Of a DNA stretch of 64,000 bases, positions 52,513 through 60,987 are shown piece after piece. Position 1 is the first letter of the stretch. Every line of letters starts with the position of its first letter. Source of the DNA: Agathobaculum sp. NTUH-O15-33 (GTDB lineage: Bacteria > Bacillota > Clostridia > Oscillospirales > Butyricicoccaceae); NCBI RefSeq assembly GCF_033193315.1, contig NZ_CP136187.1, positions 1,178,001-1,242,000 of the forward strand, written 5' to 3'. The position numbers and the translations under genes were made by a program. Below the pieces are notes generated by a model. The model had not been told where the DNA came from, ran no database searches, and saw nothing but the letters and a program-made list of their open reading frames with translations.

Positions 52513-53106
52513 ATGAAACAAGCGTTGCAAAAGGAAACCGCTGTCGCGATCCGCACGGATTCGCGCGAGGGCTGGCGCCTTTGGCGCACGATCGACGCGG
52601 AGAACCAAGCGGAGTACGTGCTTTCCTCGCGCGAAAACAGCGCGTGCGCGGCGGAAGTGATGGGCGAGGCGATCTCGGCCCTGCTCGAAGGTATGAGCGT
52701 GGCCCTGCTCCTGTGGGACGGGGAAGGCGAGGGCCGGTTCGGCCAGACCGTCATGCGCCGCATGGGCGACCGGTGGCCGGATTGCCGGCTGATCGCGCGC
52801 GCCGAGGGCACGGCGTTCGTCGCCATCGCGGACGACCGCAGCCACGGCGAGGTGATCGGCCAGCTGCTTGCGCTGGCCCGCCATCAGGAAAAGGCGTTTA
52901 TCCGCGTTGTCGGCTACCGGGGCGCGGTCGCGCCCGAGGTGCGCTTTGCCGACCTGTTCGGCGGCTCGTTCGAGGCCGATCTGGAACTGAGCTATACGAA
53001 CGCAAATAGGCCCATGCTGCGCATCCGCCGGGACAGCGCGGCCCTGAGCGATTGCGAGATTTGGAGCCGCCTGCACGCCTGCTGGAAGGCGGCCACGGCG
53101 GAATAA
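52513..53106 (+). CDS. Hypothetical protein
   Basis: 197 aa, not recognised. No signal peptide or membrane segment. It is rich in charged residues and has an alternating helix/strand look ('AAEVMGEAISALLEGMSVALLLWDGEGEGRFGQTVMRRMGDRWPDCRLIARAEGTAFVAIADDRSHGEVIGQLLALA'). Codon usage matches the neighbours and the frame is intact, so it is probably real. The ATG lies close to TGTGATAT, with no strong ribosome site (AAAGGAATG is 13 bases away). It lies alone between the hemolysin-III and xpt genes. Confidence 0.6.
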   Translation: MKQALQKETAVAIRTDSREGWRLWRTIDAENQAEYVLSSRENSACAAEVMGEAISALLEGMSVALLLWDGEGEGRFGQTVMRRMGDRWPDCRLIARAEGTAFVAIADDRSHGEVIGQLLALARHQEKAFIRVVGYRGAVAPEVRFADLFGGSFEADLELSYTNANRPMLRIRRDSAALSDCEIWSRLHACWKAATAE

Positions 53107-53267
53107 GAAAGCGCAAAACCAAGCGGCGGCGCCTGCGACATGCGGGCGCCGCCCTTTTGTAACCCTGCCCACAAAATGAGGAAAAGTCGTGAAAAATACT
53201 ATACAGCGCCCGTTAAAAATGGTATGATTTTAAGTAAAGATATTATGAACGGGCAAGGAAGCGTAAT

Positions 53268-53846
53268 ATGGAACTATTGAAAGAGCGGATCAGAAAAGAC
53301 GGCGTGATCAAAGAGGGAAACGTCCTAAAGGTCGATAATTTCCTGAACCACCAGATGGATATCGCGCTGTTCAACGAAATGGGCAAGGAATTTAAGCGCC
53401 GGTTCGAGGGCGTGCCGGTCGATAAGATCCTGACCATTGAAGCGTCCGGCATCGGCATCGCGGCGATCGTCGCGCAGTATTTCGGCGTGCCGGTCGTGTT
53501 TGCCAAGAAAACGCAGTCGATCAATCTGGACGGCGAAATGCTGTCCGCGCCGATCGAATCCTTCACGCACAAGCGGCAGTACGAGGTCATCGTGGCCAGC
53601 CGGTTCATCCAGCCGGGCGAAAACGTGCTGATCGTGGACGATTTTCTGGCCAACGGCTGCGCGGCCATGGGCCTGTGCCAGATCGCGGAGGCCGCCGGGG
53701 CGAACGTCGCGGGCATCGGCATCGTGATCGAAAAGGGCTTTCAGTGCGGCGGCAAAAAGCTGCGCGACCGGGGCGTGCGCGTGGAATCGCTCGCCATCGT
53801 GGACGGCATGGACTGCGAAACGCAAACCGTCTATTTCAGGGACTGA
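53268..53846 (+). CDS. xpt: Xanthine phosphoribosyltransferase
   Basis: 192 aa; converts xanthine and PRPP to XMP for purine salvage. '[20 protein letters not shown]', '[29 protein letters not shown]' and the PRPP motif '[11 protein letters not shown]' are characteristic, and the length is standard. No purine riboswitch was recognised upstream. The stop codon overlaps the start of a ModE-like regulator, and a xanthine permease and molybdenum hydroxylase follow downstream. Confidence 0.96.
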   Translation: MELLKERIRKDGVIKEGNVLKVDNFLNHQMDIALFNEMGKEFKRRFEGVPVDKILTIEASGIGIAAIVAQYFGVPVVFAKKTQSINLDGEMLSAPIESFTHKRQYEVIVASRFIQPGENVLIVDDFLANGCAAMGLCQIAEAAGANVAGIGIVIEKGFQCGGKKLRDRGVRVESLAIVDGMDCETQTVYFRD

Positions 53847-54184
53847 TGGATGGGCTGCGGTACCGCCTGACCCTGCGCCTGTACCGCGCGGACAAGAGCT
53901 TTGGCCCCGGCCCGATGCGCCTAATGCAGGGCGTGCGGGCGACCGGGTCGCTCCAACAGGCGGCGGATCAAATGGGCATGGCCTATTCCAAGGCGTGGAA
54001 AACGCTGCGGCAGGCCGAGCGGGAGCTGGGCTTCGCGCTGCTCGTTCGCCATTCCGGCGGCGCGCACGGCGGCGGCTCCGCCTTGACGGAGCAGGGGCGG
54101 GCCTTTCTGGAACGGTACGAAGCCATGGTGCGCGAGGTCGACCAAGCGGCGGAAACCGCGTTTCAAAAATATTTCCCGGAGTAA
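53846..54184 (+). CDS. ModE-type (LysR-like) winged-helix regulator
   Basis: 112 aa from the ATG at 53846, coupled to xpt through TGATG. The domain 'LRLYRADKSFGPGPMRLMQGVRATGSLQQAADQMGMAYSKAWKTLRQAERELGFALLVRHSGGAHGGGSALTEQGRAFLERYEAM' is that of the N-terminal DNA-binding part of ModE. There is no molybdate-binding (MOP) domain, as in the one-domain versions found in anaerobes. With a FecCD-type importer and a molybdoenzyme downstream, molybdenum-responsive control is plausible but not proven. Confidence 0.85.
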   Translation: MDGLRYRLTLRLYRADKSFGPGPMRLMQGVRATGSLQQAADQMGMAYSKAWKTLRQAERELGFALLVRHSGGAHGGGSALTEQGRAFLERYEAMVREVDQAAETAFQKYFPE

Positions 54185-54187
54185 CCG

Positions 54188-54632
54188 CAACGTCATTCAG
54201 TTAAGAATGAGCAAGTAATAACTGGGTAGCAAACACCCTTTGGGCTCCCCACGGCGGGCATATGCGTAAACTTAAGCAATGCGCGGGGGCCAAAGACCGC
54301 TTTCTGGCCTTCCCCCCACGAGGGCATAAGCGTAAACTTAAGCAACGCGCGATCTAGCCTTCCCCCCACGAGGGGAAGGTGGCGCGCGCCGCAGGCGCGT
54401 GACGAATGGGGGGCGTAACGAATAGCGCACTTTAAGGCCGCCACGCGCATCAATGCTGCCAATTCATGCGCCCCCCATCAGACCCGCGCTTCGCGCGGCC
54501 CAGCTTCCCCTCGTCGGGGGAAGCCCAAATGCATACGCTGCTTAAGTTTACGCATATGCCCTCGCCGGGGGGAGGCCAAAGGGCGGCGCTATGTTGTTAG
54601 CAGTCAGTTATTCTTAACTGAATGACATTGCC
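54188..54632. repeat. Mosaic intergenic element with matching terminal inverted repeats
   Basis: Begins AACGTCATTCAGTTAAGAAT and ends ATTCTTAACTGAATGACATT, so both ends match over 17 bases. The inside holds hairpins of the CTTCCCCTCGTCGGGGGAAG type, CTTCGCGCGGCCC and three TAAACTTAAGCA blocks shared with the elements at 28.4 and 35.0 kb. No protein is encoded, so it looks like a MITE-like unit. It fills most of the gap before the ABC operon. Confidence 0.8.
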
Positions 54633-54654
54633 GGAATGATCGGAGAATTTTTTT

Positions 54655-54690
54655 GCAAAGCGTCATTCTCAAACAAGAATGACGCTTTGC
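54655..54690. other. 15-bp perfect hairpin before the ABC importer operon
   Basis: GCAAAGCGTCATTCT and AGAATGACGCTTTGC around CAAACA, 29 bp before the start codon. It has a T run only on its 5' side. It could be an operator, a leader hairpin or a remnant of the GTCATTC repeat family. Confidence 0.5.
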
Positions 54691-54719
54691 GTTTGACAAT
54701 AGTTAGGGGGAAACCATAA

Positions 54720-55772
54720 ATGAAAAGAGAATGGATGAAGCGGCTGGCCGCGCTGTTTGTATGCGCGTGTCTGGCGGTATCGCTGGCCGCGTGCGGGACG
54801 AAGCAGGGGCGGCAGGACGAAAAGCCGCAGCAGGGCCAGTCGCAAACGCAGGAAATTCGCCTGACCGATCAGGCCGGGCGCGAGGTCGTGCTGGAAAAAC
54901 CGGCGGAAACACTGGTCAGCTGCTATTATGTGACCACCTACGCGACCATCGCCCTTGGCGTGTCAGGCCGCGTGATCGGTTTGGAAAAAAAGGCGGATTC
55001 CCGCCCGATCTATAAGCTGGCCGCACCCGGCCTGCTGGAAAAGGCGCAGGTCGGGTCCATGAAGGAGTTTAACGTGGAGGCCGTGGCGGCGCTCGCGCCC
55101 GAACTGGTGCTGATGCCCAAAAAGCTGCGCGAGCACGCGGACACGCTGACCGAGCTGGGCATTCCGGTGCTTGTGGTCGACCCGGAAACGCAGGACGGTT
55201 TGGAGCAAATGCTCACGCTGATCGGCGCGGCCTGCGGCGTGGAGGACCGGGCGGAGGCGCTGCTCCAATATTACGTCGAAAAGCGCGAAGCGCTGCAAAA
55301 GCTGACGGAAGGCGCGGATAAGCCCGCCGTTTATATGGGCGGCAACGCGACGTACCTGACCGCCGCGCCGTCCGGCATGTACCAAAGCGGGCTGATCGAG
55401 CTGGCGGGCGGCGAGAACGCCGCCGCGTCGGTCGAGGGCGATTACTGGACCCGCGTATCCTACGAGGATATTTTGACCATGGACCCGGACGTGATCGTCG
55501 CCCCCTCCGGCGCGGACTACACGGTGGACGATATCAAAAACGACGCGCAGCTCGCGGGCGTGACGGCGGTGCAAAACGGCGCGGTGTACCAGATGCCCTC
55601 CGGCGTTGAAGAGTGGGATTCGCCTATCCCCTCCGGTATTCTGGGCGCGATGTGGCTGACCAGCGCGCTGCATCCCGATCGCTACGCGCTTGACGATTTC
55701 ACCGCGGACGCGGCCGCGTTTTACGAGACCTTTTACGGCTTCACACTCGACCCGGCGCTGATCACGAAATAA
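54720..55772 (+). CDS. ABC importer substrate-binding lipoprotein (BtuF/FepB/MolA type)
   Basis: 350 aa. Lipoprotein signal with 'LAVSLAACG' (Cys at about residue 25), then the class III binding fold: 'IRLTDQAGREVVLEKPAETLVSCYYVTTYATIALGVSGRVIGLEKK', 'FNVEAVAALAPELVLMPKKLREHADTLTELGIPVLVVD' and 'YEDILTMDPDVIVAPSG'. These proteins bind siderophores, cobalamin, haem or molybdate/tungstate. The gene context (ModE-like regulator, molybdenum hydroxylase) favours an oxyanion such as molybdate; the sequence alone does not decide. First of three operon genes. Confidence 0.9.
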   Translation: MKREWMKRLAALFVCACLAVSLAACGTKQGRQDEKPQQGQSQTQEIRLTDQAGREVVLEKPAETLVSCYYVTTYATIALGVSGRVIGLEKKADSRPIYKLAAPGLLEKAQVGSMKEFNVEAVAALAPELVLMPKKLREHADTLTELGIPVLVVDPETQDGLEQMLTLIGAACGVEDRAEALLQYYVEKREALQKLTEGADKPAVYMGGNATYLTAAPSGMYQSGLIELAGGENAAASVEGDYWTRVSYEDILTMDPDVIVAPSGADYTVDDIKNDAQLAGVTAVQNGAVYQMPSGVEEWDSPIPSGILGAMWLTSALHPDRYALDDFTADAAAFYETFYGFTLDPALITK

Positions 55773-55791
55773 AGGAAAAGGGGAAAGCCCG

Positions 55792-56808
55792 ATGAAACGG
55801 ATAGACCGAGACCTTGCCGCCGCGCTGGCGGCGTGCGCCCTTTTGGGCGCTATAGCGCTCGTTTCCGTTTGCGTCGGCAGCTTTCCCCTTTCTGTCTCCC
55901 AAATCGGGCGGCTGCTCGCGGGCGGGCTGCGGGACACGCTCGAAAGCCGCGTGTTTTGGATGCTGCGCGTGCCGCGCGTCGCCATGGGCGTGCTGGCCGG
56001 GCTGGCGCTCGGCCTTGCGGGCGGCGTGTACCAAACGATTTTCCGCAACCCGCTCGCGTCGCCCGATCTGACGGGCGTCGCCTCGGGCGCGTCGTTCGGT
56101 GCGGCGTGCGCCATTGTGCTCGGCGCGGGCGGCACGCTGCAAATCATGGCGGGCGCGTTCGCGGCGGGCATGGCGTCGCTTGTGGCCGTGCTGCTGCTGG
56201 TGCGCCTGTCGCGCACCGAGCGCACGGGAACCTATATCCTCGCGGGCGTGATCGTGGCGTCGGTCGCGGAGGCGGGGCTGATGGTGCTGAAAACCGTGGC
56301 CGACCCCGAGCGCGAGCTTGCCGCCGTGGAGTTTTGGACCATGGGCAGCCTCGCCTCCGTCACGGCGGATAAGGTGCTCGCCGTTTTACCGGGCGTGCTG
56401 CCGCCGCTTTTGCTGCTTTTGCTGTTTCGGCGGCAAACGGCCATGCTGTCCCTCGGCGAGGAAAACGCCCGCTGCATGGGGCTGGACCCGGCGGTGTGGC
56501 GCACGGCGCTGCTGTCGCTCACGACGCTTTTGGTCGCGTCCGTCGTGTCGCTGACGGGTGTGATCGCGTTCGCGGGCCTCATCGCGCCCCATATCGCGTT
56601 TTTGCTCGCGCGGCGGCGCACGGGGCTGTATCTGCCGCTGTGCGGGCTGACCGGCGCGGTGCTGATCGTCGCGGCAGACGTGCTGGCGCGCGGCCTGTCG
56701 CCCGGGGCGGAGCTGCCGCTGAGCATTCTCACCATCCTGTTCGCGGTGCCGCTGCTGGCGCTCTTGCTGTGCGGGGGAAAGGGGGAACGGCATGGAAACG
56801 ATCTTTGA
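55792..56808 (+). CDS. FecCD-family ABC importer permease
   Basis: 338 aa with about ten hydrophobic segments. Typical FecCD/BtuC features: 'RVPRVAMGVLAGLALGLAGGVYQTIFRNPLASPDLTGVASGASFGAACAIVLG', 'LVAGVIVASVAEAG'-like core and 'SLTGVIAFAGLIAPHIAFLLA...RGLSPGAELPLSILTILFAVPLLALLL'. It would form a homodimer with two copies of the ATPase. The end overlaps the ATPase gene by 17 bp. Confidence 0.94.
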   Translation: MKRIDRDLAAALAACALLGAIALVSVCVGSFPLSVSQIGRLLAGGLRDTLESRVFWMLRVPRVAMGVLAGLALGLAGGVYQTIFRNPLASPDLTGVASGASFGAACAIVLGAGGTLQIMAGAFAAGMASLVAVLLLVRLSRTERTGTYILAGVIVASVAEAGLMVLKTVADPERELAAVEFWTMGSLASVTADKVLAVLPGVLPPLLLLLLFRRQTAMLSLGEENARCMGLDPAVWRTALLSLTTLLVASVVSLTGVIAFAGLIAPHIAFLLARRRTGLYLPLCGLTGAVLIVAADVLARGLSPGAELPLSILTILFAVPLLALLLCGGKGERHGNDL

Positions 56809-57571
56809 AGTGCGGGGGCTTACGGTGTGGTACGATAGGCCGGTCGTGCGGGGCGTGTCCTTTTCGGTTTCGGCGGGCGAATTGATTGGCGTGCTGGGCC
56901 TGAACGGCTGCGGCAAGACCACGCTTTTGCGCGGCATCGTCGGCGCGGCGGGCAGAACGGAGGGCGAGGTGCTGGTGCGGGGCGAGCCTGTGCTGGCTCT
57001 GCGCGTGCGCGAGCGGGCAAAGCGCATCGCCATGCTGCCCCAGCGTATCGAGGTGATGCCCGGCGTGCGCGTGGGCGAGGTGATCGGCATGGGCTGCTAC
57101 GCCCGCGCGGGCTTTCTGGGGCGGCTCGGCCCGCAGGAGCGCGCGCGGGTGCGCGAAGCCGCCGCGCGGTTCGGCCTGACCGCGCTGCTGGAAACGGACT
57201 GCGCCCTTCTCAGCGAGGGCCAGCGGCAGCTGACGCAGCTTGCGCGGCTGTTTGTGCAGAACGCGCCCGTGCTGCTGCTGGACGAACCGAACAGCGCGCT
57301 TGATTTTTTAAACAGCCACCGCCTGTTCCGCATGGTGCGCGACATGCTGGCGGAAACCGGCGGCGCGGGCGCCGCCGTGCTGCACGATCCCGCGCTCGCG
57401 CTGCGCTACTGCGACCGGCTGCTGCTCATGGAGGCGGGCCGATTGATCGGCGCAGCGCGCCCCGCCGCGATGGACGCGCCCGCCTTGCAGGCGGCGCTGC
57501 GGCGGCTTTATCCCGGTTTATCGGTCAAACAGGACAAGGCGGGCGGCGCTTTTACCTGCACGCTTGACTGA
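56792..57571 (+). CDS. FecE/BtuD-type ABC importer ATP-binding protein
   Basis: 259 aa. Walker A 'GLNGCGKTTLLRGIVG', signature 'LLSEGQRQLTQLARLF', Walker B 'VLLLDEPNSALDFLNSHRLF' and H-loop 'AAVLHDPALALRYCDRLLLM'. The signature reads LSEGQRQ rather than LSGGQRQ, a common variant in this subfamily. Last gene of the importer operon. Confidence 0.94.
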   Translation: METIFEVRGLTVWYDRPVVRGVSFSVSAGELIGVLGLNGCGKTTLLRGIVGAAGRTEGEVLVRGEPVLALRVRERAKRIAMLPQRIEVMPGVRVGEVIGMGCYARAGFLGRLGPQERARVREAAARFGLTALLETDCALLSEGQRQLTQLARLFVQNAPVLLLDEPNSALDFLNSHRLFRMVRDMLAETGGAGAAVLHDPALALRYCDRLLLMEAGRLIGAARPAAMDAPALQAALRRLYPGLSVKQDKAGGAFTCTLD

Positions 57572-57635
57572 AATGTAGAAAAAATCATTTTTCGATAGAA
57601 ATTTGTCAAACCCTGTGGGAGTGAGAAGGATTTTT

Positions 57636-57644
57636 TGCTATAAT
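57636..57644 (+). promoter_or_regulatory. Extended -10 promoter of the xanthine/uracil permease
   Basis: TGCTATAAT, an extended -10 with no good -35. The same TGCTATAAT occurs at the xanthine-dehydrogenase-type operon. A GTGAGA/TCTCAC pair (57621 and 57657) brackets it and could be an operator. Confidence 0.5.
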
Positions 57645-57685
57645 AATTATTATTCGTCTCACAAAATTAAACAGGGAGGACAAAA

Positions 57686-59092
57686 ATGGAAAACGAAAAG
57701 AACTTTTTCGGCCCGTATAACTTTACGGGCAAAATCCCGCTGGGTCAGGCGATCCCGCTGGGCCTTCAGCATGTGCTGGCGATGTTCGTCGGCAACCTGA
57801 CGCCCATCCTCATCATCACCAGCGTGTGCGCCGCAGGGGGCGGCGCGGAGGAATTCGCGGCCATTCAGGTATCGCTGTTGCAGAACGCCATGCTGATCGC
57901 GGGCATCGTCACGCTGATTCAGCTGTTCGCCATCGGCCCGGTCGGCGGCAAGGTGCCGATCATCATGGGCACCAGCTCGGGCTTCATCGGCGTATTCAAG
58001 AGCGTGGCCGACGTGATGGGAGGCGGCATTTTGGGCTACGCGGCCATTATGGGCGCGTCCATTATCGGCGGCTTGTTTGAAACGGTTTTAGGCTTCTTCC
58101 TGAAACCCCTGCGCCGGTTTTTCCCCGCGGTCGTCACGGGCACGGTCGTTCTGTCCATCGGCCTTTCGCTCATCGGCGTGGGCGTGGGCTCATTCGGCGG
58201 CGGCACGGCGGCTAAGGATTACGGCTCGGTCGAAAACCTGCTGATCGGCCTTGTCGTCATGATCGTCATTCTGGCGTTCAAGCACGGCTGCAAGGGCATG
58301 GCGTCCTCGTCGTGCATCCTGCTTGGCATCATCGTGGGGTATATCATCTGCGCTATCCTGCCGATGTTCCTGCCTACCACCGCGATCGGGCCGGACGGCG
58401 CCGAATACACCAAGGCGTGGGTGCTGAATTGGAATAAGGTAGCCGAGGCGGGCTGGTTCTCGCTGCCGGCCATCCTGCCGGTAAAGCCGGTGTTTGACCT
58501 GCGCGCGATTGTGCCGGTGCTGATCATGTTCATCGTCACCGCGGTCGAGACCGTGGGCGACATCTCGGGCGTGACCGAGGGCGGCATGGGCCGCGAGGCG
58601 ACCGACAAGGAGCTTTCCGGCGGCATCGTGTGCGACGGCCTCGGCTCCTCGTTCGCGGCGCTGTTCGGCGTGCTGCCGAACACCTCGTTCAGCCAGAACG
58701 TCGGCCTTGTCACCATGACCAAGATCGTCAACCGCTTCGCGCTCGCGTGCGGCGCGGTATTCCTCATCCTGTGCGGCCTGTTCCCGAAGCTTGCGGCCGT
58801 CATCTCCATCATGCCGCAGAGCGTTTTAGGCGGCGCGGCGGTCATCATGTTCGCCTCCATTGTAATGAGCGGTATTCAGCTCATCACCAAGGAGCCGCTG
58901 ACCGCCCGCAGCATTTCAATCGTATCGGTCGCGCTCGGCCTAGGCTACGGCCTTGGCGCGAACGGCGCGGCGCTTTCCGGCCTGCCGCAGACCGTGCAGC
59001 TCGTTTTCGGCGGTTCGGGCATCGTTCCGGCGGCGTTCGTCGCGATCATCCTGAACATCCTGCTTCCGAAGGACGAGAAAAAGGAAGCGTAA
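57686..59092 (+). CDS. Xanthine/uracil permease (NCS2 family)
   Basis: 468-aa membrane protein with about 14 hydrophobic segments. 'IPLGLQHVLAMFVGNLTPILI' at the start, 'PIIMGTSSGFIGVF' , 'FFPAVVTGTVVLSIGLSLIGVG' and 'GVTEGGMGREATDKELSGGIVCDGLGSSFAALFGVLPNTSFSQNVGLVTMTK' are the NCS2 signatures. The last segment, with its NTSFSQN motif, is that of the xanthine/uric acid branch. Its place between xpt and the molybdenum hydroxylase supports purine uptake, probably xanthine or urate. AGGGAGGACAAAA precedes the ATG. Confidence 0.93.
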   Translation: MENEKNFFGPYNFTGKIPLGQAIPLGLQHVLAMFVGNLTPILIITSVCAAGGGAEEFAAIQVSLLQNAMLIAGIVTLIQLFAIGPVGGKVPIIMGTSSGFIGVFKSVADVMGGGILGYAAIMGASIIGGLFETVLGFFLKPLRRFFPAVVTGTVVLSIGLSLIGVGVGSFGGGTAAKDYGSVENLLIGLVVMIVILAFKHGCKGMASSSCILLGIIVGYIICAILPMFLPTTAIGPDGAEYTKAWVLNWNKVAEAGWFSLPAILPVKPVFDLRAIVPVLIMFIVTAVETVGDISGVTEGGMGREATDKELSGGIVCDGLGSSFAALFGVLPNTSFSQNVGLVTMTKIVNRFALACGAVFLILCGLFPKLAAVISIMPQSVLGGAAVIMFASIVMSGIQLITKEPLTARSISIVSVALGLGYGLGANGAALSGLPQTVQLVFGGSGIVPAAFVAIILNILLPKDEKKEA

Positions 59093-59103
59093 CGTTTCAA
59101 TAC

Positions 59104-59140
59104 AAAACCGCGCCGCATGCGAAATGCGGCGCGGTTTTTT
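59104..59140 (+). terminator. Terminator after the permease gene
   Basis: AAAACCGCGCCGCAT and its complement, ending GCGCGGTTTTTT. Confidence 0.88.
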
Positions 59141-59149
59141 GTATGGTTG

Positions 59150-59760
59150 GAGGCTCGCTGGCGCTCGCGATTTGATGCGCGGCGGTAGCCGCGGGGGACG
59201 AACGCGCCGCCCGGCGCGGGGGCGAACACCCGAGCGAAGTGCATGATTTGGGCTTCCCCCGACGAGGGGAAGCTGGCACGGCGAAGCCGTGACTGAAGGG
59301 GGGCGTAAGGGTGGGCGGCCATGAGATGCGTGGCGCGGCGGTTCGCTATTTTTGGTGGCTCGCTGCGCTCGCGATGAAATGCGCGGCAGTAGCCGCGAGG
59401 GAACGTCGCGCCGCCCGGCGCGGGGGCCAAGGGGAAGGGAACACCTTACGGTTTTCCCTTCCCCTTGGAACTCCATTCTTTTCCCTTCTCCTGTATGGGG
59501 GCGGCACGAGCCGCCCTTTTGTCATATAAACAATTTGTCGCGGTGCCGGATCGGGTGCCGGGGGATTCAGTGGACAGGTTGCTCCGCTCGGCCGGATCGG
59601 CCAAGTTTGGCGCGCCCACATTTGCTGGCGCTTCGCTTAATCGGTGGTTCGCTTCGCTCACGATTTGATGCGCGGCGGTAGCCGCGAGCGGCGGCGTGAG
59701 TCACGCCGCCCTACGACAGCCTTGTGCATCCCGCTTGTAGGGCGGAGTGACCCACTCCGC
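59150..59760. repeat. Left arm of a large inverted-repeat element enclosing an XRE gene
   Basis: From about 59240 to 59640 the modules run in one order: GCTTCCCCCGACGAGG, GGCTCGCTGCGCTCGCGATG, CATTCTTTTCCCTTCTCC, GGATTCAGTGGACAGG, CGCTCGGCCGGATCGGCC, CCCACATTTGCTGGCGCTTC. The same modules reappear inverted at about 60420-60820. Extra copies of the TAGCCGCG module lie at 59180 and 59686. No gene in this stretch. Confidence 0.82.
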
Positions 59761-59776
59761 CGCTCGGTATGCCAAA

Positions 59777-60094
59777 CTACAGTTGCTCCAATGCACTGCG
59801 CACCATAGCGGTCACAATTTGAATTTGAACAGGCGTTGCGCTCTGCCATAGATCCGAAAGTACGCCAAAATCGCTTAGTTCGTTTTCTATCAGCACATCG
59901 GTAAGCAAGTAGGTTGGCGATACCTTGAGTTCGTCGCATAAGCTGATAAATACCGGCAGACTGGGCGTCTTTCGCTCTGCTTCGATTTGGCGAAGATAAG
60001 TCGCATTGATGTGACATAATTCCGCTAATTGTTCGCCGGTCAGTCCACGGCTGATTCGCGCCGTTTTCACGCGCTGTCCCATCAGAAGCTTCAT
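59777..60094 (-). CDS. XRE-family helix-turn-helix protein inside the inverted-repeat element
   Basis: 105 aa. The N-terminal 62 residues are an XRE domain ('GQRVKTARISRGLTGEQLAELCHINATYLRQIEAERKTPSLPVFISLCDELKVSPTYLL'); the rest is a short helical tail ('LSDLWQSATPVQIQIVTAMVRSALEQL') as in SinR/ClgR-like regulators from gut Firmicutes. The gene has clearly lower GC than its surroundings. It is flanked by inverted arms of about 400 bp and separates the permease from the molybdenum hydroxylase. Target unknown; regulation of these neighbours is only a possibility. Confidence 0.85.
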   Translation of the reverse strand: MKLLMGQRVKTARISRGLTGEQLAELCHINATYLRQIEAERKTPSLPVFISLCDELKVSPTYLLTDVLIENELSDFGVLSDLWQSATPVQIQIVTAMVRSALEQL

Positions 60095-60284
60095 ATTTTA
60101 TCCCTCTTTTAAGTTCTATTGTATATTCATTATAAATGTTCTTGCATCATTTTGCTGTCTGCGTTATAGAGCTATTGACTAATATTTTGAGCAAACATAT
60201 AACAATAACGCTCTTGTGCATTGCATAGAGGCATGTCGCCGTAATGCGCAGTCGACCCGACTAAACAAAATGAATATAAAAGAG

Positions 60285-60893
60285 GAAACTCGCTTTGCTC
60301 GCGATAAAATGCGCGGCGGTAGCCGCGTGCGGCGGGCTGGGGCAGCCCGCCCTACAGCCTCGGTGCGTGATCGCCCATTTACGGCAACGCCAACCGTTTA
60401 GCGTAGGGCGGAGTGACCGCACTCCGCCGAAAACGAAGCGCCGAGGCATGTGGGCGCTTAAAACAGGCCGGTCCGGCCGAGCGGAGTAACCCGTCCACTG
60501 AATCCCTAGGCACTCGGTACGGCACGCAGCAAACCGCATGCATAGCAAAAGGTCGGCAAGCGCCGCCCCCATACAGGAGAAGGGAAAAGAATGGAGGTCA
60601 AGGGGGAAGGAAAAGCCGCAGGTTGTTCCTTCCCCTTTGCCCCCGCGCCGGGCGGCGCAATCGTCCTTCGCGGCTACTGCCGCGCATTTCATCGCGAGCG
60701 CAGCGAGCCTCCAAAAATAGCGAACCGCCGAGCCACGCACCGCATGAACGCCCGCCCTTACGCCCCCCATCAGTCACGGCTTCGCCGTGCCAGCTTCCCC
60801 TCGTCGGGGGAAGCCCAAATCGTGTACACCTCTCAGGTTGTTTCTCCCCCCTTTGCCTCCGCGCCGGGCGGCGCACAATCTTAGGCGCCGCAT
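60285..60893. repeat. Right arm of the large inverted-repeat element
   Basis: Reverse-complement order of the left arm: GGTCCGGCCGAGCGGAGTAA near 60470, CCACTGAATCCCTAGG near 60496, GGAGAAGGGAAAAGAATGGA near 60576, 'CATCGCGAGCGCAGCGAGCC' near 60690 and CTTCCCCTCGTCGGGGGAAG near 60793. The inner part (60290-60420) has a direct copy of the TAGCCGCG module. No gene seen here; 60095-60284 is AT-richer, with nothing recognisable beyond the XRE upstream region. Confidence 0.82.
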
Positions 60894-60900
60894 TTTGTAT

Positions 60901-60929
60901 TTGTCTTATATCAGGGGAAATGCTATAAT
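60901..60929 (+). promoter_or_regulatory. Promoter of the molybdenum hydroxylase operon
   Basis: TTGTCT at 60901-60906, 17 bp, TATAAT at 60924-60929 with an upstream TG (extended -10). Confidence 0.7.
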
Positions 60930-60987
60930 ATAGGCAACAAAGGCAACAATATGTTAGAATATGTACCGGAATGCGGAGGTAAGACGC

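Noticed and set aside
53107..53267. Purine riboswitch before xpt
   Set aside because: I could not find the conserved paired junction or loop-loop elements in this stretch; the same holds for 57572-57685 before the permease.
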